DNA of 64,000 bases from Prescottella defluvii (GCA_029690005.1 CP121458.1:3782001-3846000); one strand, 5' to 3'. Counted from the first letter of the stretch, positions 1-10,264 are shown. The notes: generated by a model from the sequence alone, not told the origin. Made by a program: numbers and translations.

Positions 1-293
1 CGACGACGGGTCGACCGCGAGGACGGCGACCTTGTGCCCCAACGAGAGCAGGTGCATCCCGAGGGCTTCGATCGTCGTCGACTTGCCGACGCCGGGAACA
101 CCCGTGATCCCGACCCGGATCGCGTTGCCGGCGTGCGGGAGCAGGCGTAGCAGCAACTGTTGCGCCTGCTCCGGTGATCGGCCCGGGTGGACTCGACGAG
201 AGTGATGGCCTTGGAGACATCACTTCGCCGGCCCTCCAGGACCGCGTCACCGAGTGCAGCCAGATCGAGCGGCGGACGGTTAGTCGGCGGCAA
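1..293 (-). CDS. meaB: MeaB/ArgK-type GTPase, partial (methylmalonyl-CoA mutase chaperone)
   Basis: This is the N-terminal part of the G3E-family P-loop GTPase that protects and reloads cobalamin on methylmalonyl-CoA mutase. The visible piece ends in a Walker A segment ([16 protein letters not shown], about positions 65-110) followed by [12 protein letters not shown], a family hallmark. The rest lies left of the window. The gene follows mutB and probably overlaps its stop codon; the best in-frame start I see is TTG at 293. One base is missing near position 175, where the frame jumps between ADH and EQAQQLL. The mutA-mutB-meaB order supports the call. The start codon is uncertain. Confidence 0.85.
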   Translation of the reverse strand, partial: MPPTNRPPLDLAALGDAVLEGRRSDVSKAITLVESTRADHRSRRNSCCYACSRTPATRSGSGSRVFPASASRRRSKPSGCTCSRWGTRSPSSRSTRR

Positions 294-2544
294 TCGGATC
301 GTGTCCCAACTGCTCCGACAGCTTCTTCAGCAGTCCGATCGCCGCGTCGGCGAGGACCGTGCCGGGCGGGAAGATCGCCGCTGCGCCGGCCTCGTACAGC
401 TCGTCGAAGTCACCCGGCGGGATGACGCCGCCGACCACGACCATGATGTCGGGGCGACCGACCGCCGCGAGGGCCTCCCGCAGCGCCGGCACCAGCGTGA
501 GGTGACCGGCGGCGAGGGAGGACGCGCCGACGATGTGGACGTCGGCGTCGGCCGCCTGCTGGGCGACCTCCTCGGGGGTCTGGAACAGCGGTCCCACGTC
601 GACGTCGAAGCCGAGGTCCGCGAAGCCGGTGGAGATCGCCTTCTGGCCACGGTCGTGACCGTCCTGGCCCATCTTCGCGACGAGGATGCGGGGACGACGC
701 CCCTCCTCCTCGGCGAACTTCTCGACCAGTTCGATTGCGTTCGAGATGTTGCTCACCTTTCCGGCCTCGTCCCGGTACACACCGCTGATGGTCCGGATCT
801 CGGCCTGGTGGCGCCCGTACACCTTCTCGAGCGCGTCGGAGATCTCGCCACCGGTCGCCTTGGCACGGGCGGCGTTGATGGCCAGCGCCATCAGGTTGTT
901 CTCCATGCCGCCCTCGGTGGAGGCGGCGGCGCGGGTGAGCTCGGCGAGGGCGGCCTGCGTGGCGGCCTCGTCGCGCTCGGCCCGCAGCTGCTGGAGCTTG
1001 GCGATCTGCTCGGCGCGCACCTTGGTGTTGTCGACCTTGAGCACCTCGATGCTGTCCGGCTCGTCCGGCACGTACTTGTTGACGCCGATCAGCGGCTGCC
1101 GGCCGGAGTCGATACGGGCCTGGGTACGAGCCGCAGCCTCCTCGATGCGGAGCTTCGGGATGCCCTCACCGATGGCCTGCGCCACGCCGCCGGCCTCCTC
1201 GACCTCCGCGATGTGGGCGCGCGCCCGGTTCGCGAGTTCGTTGGTGAGCCACTCGACGTAGTGCGAGCCACCCCACGGGTCGATCGGACGGACGGTGTTC
1301 GACTCCTGCTGGATCAGCAGCTGCGTGTTGCGGGCGATGCGGGCCGAGAAGTCGGTCGGCAGCGCGATCGCCTCGTCGAGCGCGTTGGTGTGCAGCGACT
1401 GGGTATGGCCCTGCGTCGCGGCCATCGCCTCGACACGCGCGGCCCACGTTGTTGAACACGTCCTGCGCGGTGAGCGACCAGCCGGAGGTCTGCGAGTGGG
1501 TACGCAGCGACAGCGACTTGGAGTTCTTCGGAGCGAACTTCTCGACGAGCTCGGCCCACAGCAGACGCCCGGCGCGGAGCTTGGCGACCTCCATGAAGAA
1601 GTTCATGCCGATGGCCCAGAAGAACGACAGGCGCGGAGCGAACTTGTCGATGTCCACGCCCGCGTCGAGACCGGCGCGGATGTACTCGATGCCGTCGGCG
1701 AGCGTGTACGCCAGCTCCAGGTCGGCGGTCGCACCGGCCTCCTGGATGTGGTAGCCCGAGATGGAGATCGAGTTGAACTTCGGCATCTTCGCCGACGTGT
1801 ACGCGAAGATGTCGGAGATGATCCGCATCGACGGCTTCGGCGGGTAGATGTACGTGTTGCGGACCATGAACTCCTTCAGAACGTCGTTCTGAATGGTTCC
1901 GGCCAGCTGCTCGGGAGCGACACCCTGCTCCTCGGCGGCCACGACGTACAGCGCCAGAATCGGCAGCACCGCGCCGTTCATCGTCATCGACACCGACACC
2001 TGCGACAGGTCGATGCCGTCGAACAGCTGACGCATGTCGAGGATCGAGTCGATCGCGACACCGGCCATGCCGACGTCACCCTGCACGCGCGGGTGATCGG
2101 AGTCGTAGCCGCGGTGCGTCGCGAGGTCGAACGCGACCGACAGGCCCTTCTCGACCGGACGCGAGGTTGCGGCGGTAGAGACGCGTTGGACTCGGCGGCG
2201 GTGGAGAATCCCGCGTACTGGCGGATGGTCCACGGCTGGTTGACGTACATCGTCGGGTACGGGCCACGCAGGAACGGGGCCGCGCCCCGGGTAAGCTGCC
2301 CAGCGGGTAGCCGTCGGCCTCGGCGGCGTCGCGGTCGGCCTTGGTGTAGACCGGCTTGACGTCGATGCCCTCGGGCGTCGACCACACAACCTGCTCGGCG
2401 GCGTAGTTGTTCGCGGTCGCGAGGTTCTCGACCAGCGCTTCGGTCTCGCTCCGCGGTGGGAGCAGCCGGCTGCGGGAACTCCGGGTCCGTCAACGCGACG
2501 TCGGCAAACTGCCCGATGAGGTGCTTGACCTCGTTCGTTGTCAC
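280..2544 (-). CDS. mutB: Methylmalonyl-CoA mutase large (catalytic) subunit
   Basis: It interconverts methylmalonyl-CoA and succinyl-CoA using adenosylcobalamin, in propionate, odd-chain fatty acid and branched amino acid metabolism. Reconstructed length is about 754 residues, normal for the family. The N-terminal TIM-barrel region ([19 protein letters not shown]) leads to a C-terminal B12 domain with the DxHxxG motif ([10 protein letters not shown]). The GTG start at 2544 overlaps the mutA stop as GTGA, which implies translational coupling. The frame breaks near 2455, 2290, 2170 and 1440, but each piece continues the same protein, so I read these as sequencing errors. Identification is very secure. 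Confidence 0.95.
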
Positions 2545-4460
2545 TCTGACGCTCCCGAGTTTCGATTGCGCCGAGCAGTTCGGTCAGAGCCGAGACTGCG
2601 TCGATGCGAGCGGTAAGGAATCCGTCGGGGCGCTCGGCACCCTCGACCTCGGCGAAGATCTTCTCCGGTCCGGCCAGCAGCACCTGCTCGATGCCGGCCT
2701 CGCGGAGCGCGGCGACAGCCGCGGCGCCTGCTCGCCGTAGCGCTTGTCGGTGCCGCACAGCACCGCGATCGTCGCGCCCACTCCTCGACGGCCGTGGCGA
2801 CGCCACCGTCGGCCGGATCCAGCTGACCCGGGTTGACGGCCTCGACGCCGCCGGAGGCGAGGAGGTTCGTCGCGAACGTGGTGCGCACGTTGTGCTCGGC
2901 GACCGAGCCCAGCGGCGCCAGCAGCACCTGCGGCCGGCGCCGTTGGCGGCGAGGTAGGCGTCGGAACGGTCGCGCAGCGCCTCGAACGCGGCGGCGTAGC
3001 GGGCGACGGTCACGCGGCGACGGGTGGAACCGGCCTCGGCGGCACCTGCGGACAGCGGGTCCTCACCGAGGTTCGGGAACTCGTTGATGCCCGTGACCGC
3101 GGTCCGGCGGTGCGCGATGTCGGCGTCGCGGGCGGCCTTGGTGGCGGCGACCCGGTCGGCGACGACACCGGCGGCGAGCGCCGCGCTGTAGCCACCGGCG
3201 GCCTCGATCTGCTGGAAGAACTCCCAGGCCTTCTCGGCGACCTGCCGCGCCAGCTGCTCGACGTACCACGAGCCGGCACCCGGATCGAGGACGCGGCCGA
3301 GGTGCGATTCCTCGAGCAGCAGCAGCTGGGTGTTGCGAGCGATGCGCTCGGAGAACGACTTCGAGACGCCCGCGGCACCGGCCGGCAGCGCGCGACGTCG
3401 AACGGCAGGACCGTGACCGAGGCTGCACCGCCGACACCCGCGCCGAAGGCGGCGAGGGTCGTGCGGAGCATGTTCACCCACGGATCGCGCTGCGCCATCA
3501 TCGCGGCGGAGGTCACCGCGTGCTGGACCGCGCCACCGAACTCGGAGGCACCGCACACCTGCGCGACACGCGCCCACACCTGGCGGCCGGCACGGAATTT
3601 CGCGATGGTCTGGAACTGGTCGTCGGTGGCGGCGAGACGGAAGCTCGAAGCTGGCCCAGGGCCTCCGAGATCGTCAGGCCCTGCTCGGCGAGCGCGCGCA
3701 GGTACTCGACGCCGGCCGCGACGGCCGCACCGAGTTCCTCGGCGTCGCCGGCACCGGCGTTGTGGAAGGCCGTGCCGTCCACCGTGATCGCCCGCACCGT
3801 CTCGGTGCGCGCGGCGGCGGTGTCGGCGAGCGCGACCGCGGCGGCCGAGCTCGACGCCGGCGGCACCGGAGAACGCGTCGGTCAGCGGCGAGGCACCGAG
3901 CCCGACCCGCACCTGAGCGCGGTCGGTGACGCCGTCACCGGCGGCGGCCCGCTGATCGAGGAGCGCGAAGAGCTGCTGCGCGGCAGCGGTGACGTCCGCG
4001 CCGGCATCCAGGGTCAGCGGCGCCAGATCGAGCAGCACGCCCGTGAGCGCGAGGTCGAGCGCGGCGACGGGGAGGTTCTTGCCGCCGAGCGACAGCCGCA
4101 CGGCGCTCACGCCGTTCTCGAGGCTGTCGAGGATTGCGCGGTCGACCTCTGCGCCGTTCTGCGCGTCCTGACCGAGAGAGCGGCAACGAGCCAACCGGAG
4201 TTGACGTCACGGCTGCCGTCTGGCGCCACGGACGAACGGGAACTGTCCGGGCAGCGGAGCCTCGGGGAGCTCGTCGCGTCCGCTGTACAACGGCGAAACG
4301 GTCACACCGTCGTACGTGGTGGTCTCAAGGAGCTTCTGCGGTTCCGGGCCCAGCTCGGCGGCGTCCACTCGACGCGACTTGGCCGAGCACGCCGGCGACG
4401 GCCTGCTGCCATTCCGAGTAGGCGCGCGCGGCGTCCTCGGCTTCTGGAAGCTGGTGACAC
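2541..4460 (-). CDS. mutA: Methylmalonyl-CoA mutase small subunit
   Basis: This is the non-catalytic partner of MutB in the heterodimeric mutase. About 639 residues are reconstructed. Recognisable segments in order are [25 protein letters not shown] and FPFVRGA near the N terminus, [17 protein letters not shown], and a C-terminal flavodoxin-like domain ending [16 protein letters not shown]. The DxHxxG cobalamin motif is absent, as expected for this subunit. The GTG start at 4460 has GGAG about eight bases upstream and is preferred over the ATG at about 4500, which meets an in-frame stop after seven codons. Many frameshifts occur (about 4450, 4400, 4200, 3870, 3650, 3400, 2930, 2760). It is first in the mutA-mutB-meaB operon. 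Confidence 0.92.
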
Positions 4461-4512
4461 GGGGCGACTCCCTCTCACTCTCGTGTGCGATCGCTCATGG
4501 CGAACGGTCTTC

Positions 4513-4559
4513 CAATCGGACAGAACAATCGGACAAACAAATGGGACGATTACCGTCCC
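4513..4559. promoter_or_regulatory. Tandem repeats plus inverted repeat in the mutA/thioesterase divergent promoter region
   Basis: CAATCGGACA occurs at 4513-4522 and again at 4526-4535, followed by a weaker copy CAAATGGGAC at 4538-4547. The last copy runs into an inverted repeat GGGACG-ATTAC-CGTCCC (4543-4559). The cluster sits in the 170-bp gap between the divergently read mutA and the thioesterase gene. It looks like a regulator binding region; no known operator was recognised. Confidence 0.4.
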
Positions 4560-4630
4560 GGACTTGTGATGCTGCACCGCACCACGCAGTCGCCGACGTG
4601 AGGCCACCCACGGTTCGTTAGCCTCGAATC

Positions 4631-5464
4631 ATGACCGTCGCGAACGTCCTGGAAGAAGGTGTCTCGATCACCCCGCAACGGCTGTTCCGGATGCTGCCAC
4701 CGCAGCGGCTCGACGGTTTCAACCGCATCGCCATGGAGATCGACGGACTCGACCCTCGGGTTGCCTCCCCCACTGCCACGCTGGGCATTCTCGTCGACGA
4801 CATCCTCGGATTCACGTTGTGGGACCGGCGCGGGGAACGCACCGGCCTCGTCACCGCAGATTTGTCAGTGGACTTCATCACACCGACCGGTTGGGTCGGC
4901 CCGGAACTTCACGCCGACGGTCGTGTGGTCACGGTCACAGAGGACGGCGGAGTCAGCGCCACTGAGATCCGTGACTGGACGGCACGCTGATCGCGACCGG
5001 CACCGCATGGGCAATTTCGTCGACGCCGGCGCCGACCGCAGCACCGCCGTCGTCCGCCCGCTCGCCACGGCCGACACGTTCCCGCGCCGTCCGCGTCTCC
5101 CCTCGTGCGCATCGGCGGACGTTTCGAGGGCGGCGACGGCACCCGCCTGATCGTCCCGCCCAACGCGGCCCTGGCGAACAAGCTCGGAGTGATGCACGGC
5201 GGCATCCAGGCGAGCGCGATCGACCTGGTCGGCAACGCGGCCGTCAGCACACCCGACGCGCCGATGCACACCGCCTCGTCGCGCATCAACTACTTCCGCC
5301 CCGCGCCCGTCGATTCCGACGTCGTGTTCGCAGCCGAGGTGATCCGGGCGGGTCGCTCGGTCGCCGTCGCCCGCGTGACGAGCACCGGCGGCGACGGTCG
5401 GGTGTGCGCGGTCGCCACCGTGACGTGCCGGCGGCCGAGCACACCGATCACGCGTGCGCGCTGA
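4631..5464 (+). CDS. Double-hotdog PaaI-like acyl-CoA thioesterase
   Basis: This is a predicted cytoplasmic thioesterase of about 277 residues built from two hotdog folds. The first half (residues 1-120) contains ASPTATLGILVDDILGF and DLSVDFITP; the second half contains the PaaI-type segment NKLGVMHGGIQASAIDLVGNA followed by SSRINYFRPAP and GRSVAVARV. The HGG motif and following acidic residue are typical of thioester hydrolysis in this superfamily. The frame shifts near 4970, 5005 and 5100. It is read away from the methylmalonyl-CoA mutase operon, so a role in acyl-CoA turnover linked to propionyl-CoA is possible but is inference. The substrate is unknown. Confidence 0.75.
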
Positions 5465-5517
5465 GCGTCGCGTTCGTTCGCGAATAGCGGTGCGCCGCGC
5501 GGGTATCCTGATCGATC

Positions 5518-6183
5518 GTGATTGCGCGACTGAGGGATCCCCGGCTTCTCGGCGCCCTCGTCGGGCTGGCCCTGTTGTTCGTTGCGGCCGCGATGGTTCC
5601 GCATCCCTCGATCGACCAGATCCGGGCGTGGGCCGACGCCGTCGGACCGATGTTCGTGGTCGTGTTCTTCGTCGTGCACGTCGTGGTGACGATGGCACCG
5701 ATCCCGCGCACCATCTTCACGGTCAGCGCGGGCGTGCTGTTCGGGCCCGTCACCGGCATCACGGTCGCACTCGCCGCCACCACCGTGAGCGCGGTGCTCG
5801 CGCTGCTCGTGGTGCGGGCGATGGGTCGCGATGCGGTCGCCGCCCATCTGACCCATCCGGCAGTGAGGGCGGTCGACGAGCGCCTGGCGCGCCGCGGTTG
5901 GCTCGCCGTCGGGTCTCTGCGGATGATCGGCGCGGTCCCTTTCTCGGTGGTGAACTACTGCTGCGGCGTGTCCTCGATCCGACTGCTCCCGTACACCGTC
6001 GCCACCGTCGTCGGAACTATTCCGGGCACAATCGGCGTCGTGCTGCTCGGGGACGCGCTCACCGGCAACACCGATCCGGCGCTGTTGGTGGTGTCCGGGA
6101 TCTGCATGGCCGTCGGCGTCCTCGGCCTCGTCGTCGATGCACGGACCCCGGTCCCCGAGGCAGCCGTCAAGGATCTGGACTGA
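5518..6183 (+). CDS. TVP38/TMEM64 (VTT/DedA-like) family membrane protein
   Basis: An intact 221-residue integral membrane protein. Hydrophobic segments lie at about residues 10-30, 45-62, 75-100, 130-150, 160-180 and 190-205. The central APIPRTIFTVSAGVLFGP segment and the re-entrant hydrophobic stretches are the VTT-domain signature of the TVP38/TMEM64 group, related to DedA proteins, which are proposed lipid scramblases or membrane-homeostasis factors. The start is GTG at 5518. It follows the thioesterase by about 50 bp and may be co-transcribed. It corresponds in position to M. tuberculosis Rv1491c. Its precise function is unknown. Confidence 0.85.
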   Translation: MIARLRDPRLLGALVGLALLFVAAAMVPHPSIDQIRAWADAVGPMFVVVFFVVHVVVTMAPIPRTIFTVSAGVLFGPVTGITVALAATTVSAVLALLVVRAMGRDAVAAHLTHPAVRAVDERLARRGWLAVGSLRMIGAVPFSVVNYCCGVSSIRLLPYTVATVVGTIPGTIGVVLLGDALTGNTDPALLVVSGICMAVGVLGLVVDARTPVPEAAVKDLD

Positions 6184-6206
6184 ACTTCACAAAGTAAAGC
6201 TTTGAG

Positions 6207-6228
6207 GCTTGATCTCTGGGAATCAAGC
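6207..6228. promoter_or_regulatory. Inverted repeat upstream of the SatD-like gene
   Basis: GCTTGAT (6207-6213) and ATCAAGC (6222-6228) form a perfect 7-bp inverted repeat with an 8-bp spacer. It ends 15 bp before the start of the HTH-containing gene at 6244, in an AT-richer stretch. It could be an operator, possibly autoregulatory. It lacks a U-tract, so it does not look like a terminator. Confidence 0.35.
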
Positions 6229-6243
6229 TCTTAACCTTGCTCC

Positions 6244-6825
6244 ATGTACGTCCTGACCGTGGATCAACGCGGCAGCCGACGCGACATCGACCGCGTCGCG
6301 CCACTGCTCGCCGACCTCGTGCAGCATCCGCTCCTGCGACCGTTCGAGCGCACGGCGGGCGACGAGGTGCAGGCCGTCGCCGACGACCCGGCGACCGTCG
6401 TCGACCTGGCCCTCGATCTCGTCCGCCGCGGACACTGGAGCGTCGGCGTCGGTGTCGGCGCGGTCGAGGAACCGCTTCCCGCGCAGACACGTGCGGGCCG
6501 AGGCCCGGCCTTCGAGGCCGCGCGGGTGGCCGTCGAACGGGCCGAAGAAGGCGCCGGCCGCCGTGGCCGTCGAGGCCGACGACCCGGACGCGGCACTGGA
6601 CGCCGACACGGCCCTGTCACTGGTCTCCCTGCCGGCGGCGCGGCGGTCACCGCAGGGGCAGGCCGCGGTGGATCTGATGGACCGCGGGCTCACCCAGGCC
6701 GAGGCCGCCGCCGAACTCGGAATCAGCAAGCAGGCCGTGTCCCAGCGGCTTTCCGCGGCAGGATGGCAGGCCGAGGTGGCCGGCCGGCGCCTGGCCGCAC
6801 GACTACTGGGAGGGCCGATCGATGA
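6244..6825 (+). CDS. SatD-like protein with C-terminal helix-turn-helix
   Basis: About 193 residues. The N-terminal half (MYVLTVDQRGSRRD, ERTAGDEVQAVADD, RRGHWSVGVGVGAVE) matches the general layout of SatD-like proteins. The C-terminal half carries a clear helix-turn-helix, LTQAEAAAELGISKQAVSQRL, of the sigma-70 region 4/MarR type. The frame changes near 6545 and returns near 6800, after which the TGA stop overlaps the next ATG as ATGA, indicating coupling with the downstream membrane gene. It may be a nucleotide-sensing or DNA-binding regulator; the biochemical role is unknown. Confidence 0.6.
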   Translation: MYVLTVDQRGSRRDIDRVAPLLADLVQHPLLRPFERTAGDEVQAVADDPATVVDLALDLVRRGHWSVGVGVGAVEEPLPAQTRAGRGPAFEAARVAVERAEEGAGRRGRRGRRPGRGTGRRHGPVTGLPAGGAAVTAGAGRGGSDGPRAHPGRGRRRTRNQQAGRVPAAFRGRMAGRGGRPAPGRTTTGRADR

Positions 6826-7350
6826 CCGCACTCAGCCTCACGCTCATCGGGATCGCGGCACTGGTGGGACGGTGGCGGGCCGACTGGGAGCAACCTCCCG
6901 GCCTGCGGGTGTCGGCGTCCAACTGGCGCCCGTTGCCGCCGTTCTCGCCCTGGCCGGCGCGGCACTCGCGGCGAGCGCCGCGCCGCCGGTCCACGGATTC
7001 GCCCTCGCCGCGACGTACGTCCTGACTGTGGCCGCGGCAGCGACCGGCGGCGCCCGATGGTGCTGGCCGCCTTCCGGTTCGCGCGGAAGCAGCCCGACGC
7101 CGGGCCGGAACCGGACGACGGCCCGCTCCGCGGTGGCCGGGTGATCGGCCTGCTGGAACGGACCGCCGTCGCGGTGTCCATCCTCGCCGGCTGGCCCGAG
7201 GGGATCGCCATCGTCCTCGCCGTCAAGGGTCTTGCCCGCTACCCCGAGCTGCGCGAGCCGCACGCGTCGGAGCAGTTCATCATCGGCACCTTCACCAGCG
7301 TGCTGTGGGCGGTCGCCGTTGCGGGCGTGGGCCGGGCGCTGGTCACCTGA
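6822..7350 (+). CDS. Membrane protein resembling the C-terminal part of DUF3307 proteins
   Basis: About 176 residues with four or five hydrophobic segments. The C-terminal stretch contains RVIGLLERTAVAVSILAG, then PEGIAIVLAVKGLARYPEL and FIIGTFTSVLWA, the pattern found at the C terminus of DUF3307 membrane proteins (G-x-IG-x-LER, AxKS/GLAR, GTxxS). The N-terminal part of DUF3307 seems to be missing or diverged. The ATG at 6822 overlaps the stop of the SatD-like gene, a pairing also known for satD/DUF3307 genes elsewhere. The frame breaks near 6905 and 7055. Function is unknown. Confidence 0.6.
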
Positions 7351-7354
7351 TCGT

Positions 7355-7737
7355 CTACCGGTACGGCGGCCGCGACTCGACGAGGTCCTTCGCATCGCGC
7401 AACCCCAGCCCCGGATGCATCTCGCGCAGCCGTTTGATCGCCGGGATCCGATCGGACGTCGCCGCGATCGCGGCCCGCACGTCCTCGACGGGAACATCCG
7501 CCGGCGCGACCCGCACCGCCTCGTCCCGGGTGCGTTCCGGTTTCGCCACGCCGACACCGTCGTCACGCCGAAGCCGACGACTGCGAACACCCAGATGCCG
7601 AGCCACACCCAGTCCCACACCGACGGTTCTGTCATCCGGTCGACGGCGGACGGTCCAACCAGGACGACGACCCAAACCAGGAACAGCGTCCCGGCCCAGC
7701 GCTCGACCCGTTCGCCCGTCAACGACCGCAGCACCAA
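7355..7737 (-). CDS. Small membrane protein with L7/L12 C-terminal-like domain
   Basis: About 127 residues. Two hydrophobic segments (about residues 14-32 and 43-65) are followed, after a frameshift near 7530, by a soluble tail PVEDVRAAIAATSDRIPAIKRLREMHPGLGLRDAKDLVE. The tail resembles the ribosomal protein L7/L12 C-terminal fold (I-x-x-IKxLR...LGLxDAKxLVE). Such membrane-anchored L7/L12-like tails occur in actinobacterial hypothetical proteins. The likely start is TTG at 7737, directly after the TAG of the SPFH gene, so it is probably the last gene of the nfeD-SPFH operon. It may contact the SPFH assembly; this is inference only. Confidence 0.6.
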
Positions 7738-8907
7738 CTACGCCTGGCCCGGCGGCAACTCTTCCTGCTGCTGGCCGCCGCCGAGGAGGTGCTCCTGGGT
7801 CAGCGGGCTCTCGACGGGTGTGCGCGCGACGGCCTCGGCCGCGCGGACCGCCCGCTCGACCGCCGGATCCGTCTTGGTCTCGAACCAGCCGGCGATCTCC
7901 TCGGAGTCGTCCTCGGGCCGCGGCAGGTCTCGTCCTCGGTGCGGCTGGGCTCGTAGCGGAACACGCCGTCCTCGCCGGGCGCGCCGAGCGTCTTCGCGAA
8001 TCCCTTGAGCGCATCCCCGAAGTCGCTGGGCACGAGCCACACCTTGTTCGCGTCGCCCTGCGCCATCTGCGGCAGCGTCTGGAGGTACTGGTACGCAAGG
8101 AGTTCCGGCGTGGGCTTGCCCGACTTGATGGCCGCGAACACCTTCTCGATGGCCTTGGCCTGACCCTGCGCCTGCAGGTACTTGGCCGCGCGCTCGCCCT
8201 GTGCACGCAGGATCCGGGACTGGCGCTCGCCCTCGGCCGACAGGATCGCGGCCTGCTTCGCACCCTCAGCCGCGAGGATCTGGCTCTGCTCGGCGCCCTC
8301 GGCGGTCTTGATGGACGACTCGCGAAGGCCCTCGGCGGTGAGGATCGTCGCCCGCTTCTCGCGGTCGGCCTTCATCTGCTTCTCCATCGACTCCTGGATC
8401 GACGGCGGCGGATCGATGCTCTTGAGCTCGACGCGGGCGACGCGCAGGCCCCACCGGCCGGTGGCCTCGTCGAGGACGCCGCGCAGCTGCCCGTTGATCG
8501 AGTCACGCGAGGTGAGCGTTTCCTCGAGGGTCATGCCACCGACGACGTTGCGCAGCGTGGTGATGGTGAGCTGCTCGACGGCGGCGATGTAGTTGCTGAT
8601 CTCGTAGACCGCGGCCTGCGGGTTCGGTCACCTGGAAGTAGACGACCGTGTCGATCGACAGCGTCAGGTTGTCCTGCGTGATGACCGGCTGCGGCGCGAA
8701 CGACACGACCCGCTCGCGCAGATCGACCTTCGCGCGGATCCGGTCCACGAACGGGACCAGGAACGTCAACTGGCCGGACACGGTCTTGGTGTAGCGGCCC
8801 AGGCGCTCGATCACAGCGGCCTCGGCCTGCGGCACGAGTGCCACCGACTTCGCGACCACGACGACGACGAGTACGACCAGTACCGCCAGAACTATCAGTG
8901 CAGCCAT
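7738..8907 (-). CDS. SPFH/Band 7 (stomatin/QmcA-like) membrane-anchored protein
   Basis: About 389 residues. An N-terminal membrane anchor (MAALIVLAVLVVLVVVVVAK) is followed by the band 7 domain (VPQAEAAVIERLGRYTKT, VPFVDRIRAKVDLRE, TLSIDTVVYFQV) and a long alanine/glutamate/glutamine-rich coiled coil (about residues 180-260) typical of stomatin/QmcA proteins. These form membrane-associated ring assemblies that organise microdomains and modulate proteases. The ATG at 8907 has GGAG seven bases upstream. It lies 5 bp after nfeD, the usual SPFH-NfeD partnership. The frame shifts near 8625 and 7920. It corresponds to Rv1488. Confidence 0.88.
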
Positions 8908-8912
8908 CTCTC

Positions 8913-9343
8913 CTACGGTCCCCTCCATACGACGGCGGTGGCGCCGTCGATCTCCATCACCGTGACTGTCGTCCCCGGTGGGTACACCTCGGTGACGTCG
9001 AGCGGACGCGCTGTCCACACGTCACCGTCGAGCTTGACCTGACCGCTGTGCGCCGCGACCTCCTCGAGGACCAGCGCCTGCTTGCCGGGCAGGGCAGCAG
9101 TATTCATCAGCTTGAGCGGTGGCTTCTCGAAACGACGCAACAACGCGGGCCGCACCCCCAGGACGAGGGCGAGCGACACGACGCCGAACACGACCGCGTC
9201 GACCCAGACCGGGAAGTCGGTCAACGCGCTGAAGCCGGACGTCACCAGCGCGCCACCGGCCAGCATCAGCAGGAAGAACTCCCCACCAATGCCTCCGCGG
9301 CCGCCAACAACACCCCCGCTACCAGCCAAATCAGAGCTGCCAC
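8913..9343 (-). CDS. NfeD-family membrane protein with C-terminal OB-fold
   Basis: About 143 residues of the short NfeD type without the protease domain. The N-terminal half has hydrophobic segments (AALIWLVAGVLLAAAEAL, FFLLMLAGGALV, DAVVFGVVSLALVLGV); the C-terminal half is an OB-fold (LPGKQALVLEEV, GQVKLDGDVWTAR, YPPGTTVTVMEIDGATAVV). NfeD proteins act with SPFH proteins in membrane microdomains. A GTG start at 9343 restores the typical first membrane helix once a missing base near 9290 is allowed for. It is immediately upstream of the SPFH gene. Confidence 0.83.
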
Positions 9344-9440
9344 AGCACCATCTAACCAGAAGTTCCGCTGAGCGAGACATGCGCGAACTCCGGCTGTGGA
9401 CAACGACAGCGCCGGGCACCGAGCGCAGAGAATCCGCCGG

Positions 9441-10264
9441 TCAGTCCACGGTCACGAAGTCGACGAGCCGCTCGACTGCTCCGATCAGCGGCGCCTCGAG
9501 GTCCCGGAAGCTGTCGACCGCTCCGTAGACCCGACGCCAGCCGTCCTGCGGAGTGCCCCAGCCGAGGGCGTCGCACACGCCGGTCTTCCAGTCCCGCCCG
9601 TGCGGATCCGCGGCCACGCCTCGATGCCGACGGCCTTCGGCCGCACCGCCTCCCACACGTCGATGTACGGATGTCCGGTCACCATCACGTACGGGCCGAG
9701 CCCCTGCGTCAGGCGTTCCTCCTTCGATCCGGTGACGAGGTGGTCGACCAGGACACCGACCTTCCGGCCGGGCCCCGGCTGGAACTCGACCAGGCGGTCG
9801 GCGAGGTTGTCGAGGCCCTCGAGGTGCTCGACGACGACGCCCTCGACACGCAGATCGTGACCCCACACCCGCTCGACGAGCGCGGCGTCGTGCACGCCCT
9901 CGACCCAGATCCGGCTGGGCAGCGCGGTGCGTGCGCGCAGACCTTCGACCTTCGTCGATCCCGACGCCGAGCGCTGCGGCACCTTCTGCGCCGACTGCGG
10001 AGTCGGCCGGACGAGGGTGACGGCCCGGCCGTCGATGAGGAACGCGGCCTCCCGCATCGCGAACAAACGGGTGCGCCGGGCGGCGTCCTCGAGGCGCACG
10101 AAGTCGCCGTCGTAGGTGCGCTCGATGCCGACGACCGCCCCGCAGAATCCGGTTGCCGCATCCTCGACCACCAGGTCGCGCTCGGCGGCCACCTGCGGGG
10201 TCGTGGGCTTCCGGGTCCGGGAATGACCGGCGAAGATGTCGCCGTAGTTGTTGCTCGCGTTCAC
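9441..10264 (-). CDS. DUF3097 family protein
   Basis: About 274 residues. Characteristic segments include NNYGDIFAGHSR near the N terminus, VVGIERTYDGDFVRLED, RIWVEGVHDAALVERVWGHDLR, VEHLEGLDNLADRL and VGVLVDHLVTGSKE. These match the actinobacterial DUF3097 family, whose central part resembles a TOPRIM-like fold. Start GTG at 10264. A frameshift near 9600 separates the last 50 residues (DWKTGVCDALGWG). It is divergent from the gene at 10332. The function is uncharacterised; the family name is fairly secure. Confidence 0.75.

Noticed and set aside
4461..4630. A cobalamin riboswitch at the mutA operon
   Set aside because: The B12-box consensus was not seen, and the gap is too short; mut genes in this group are not usually controlled this way.
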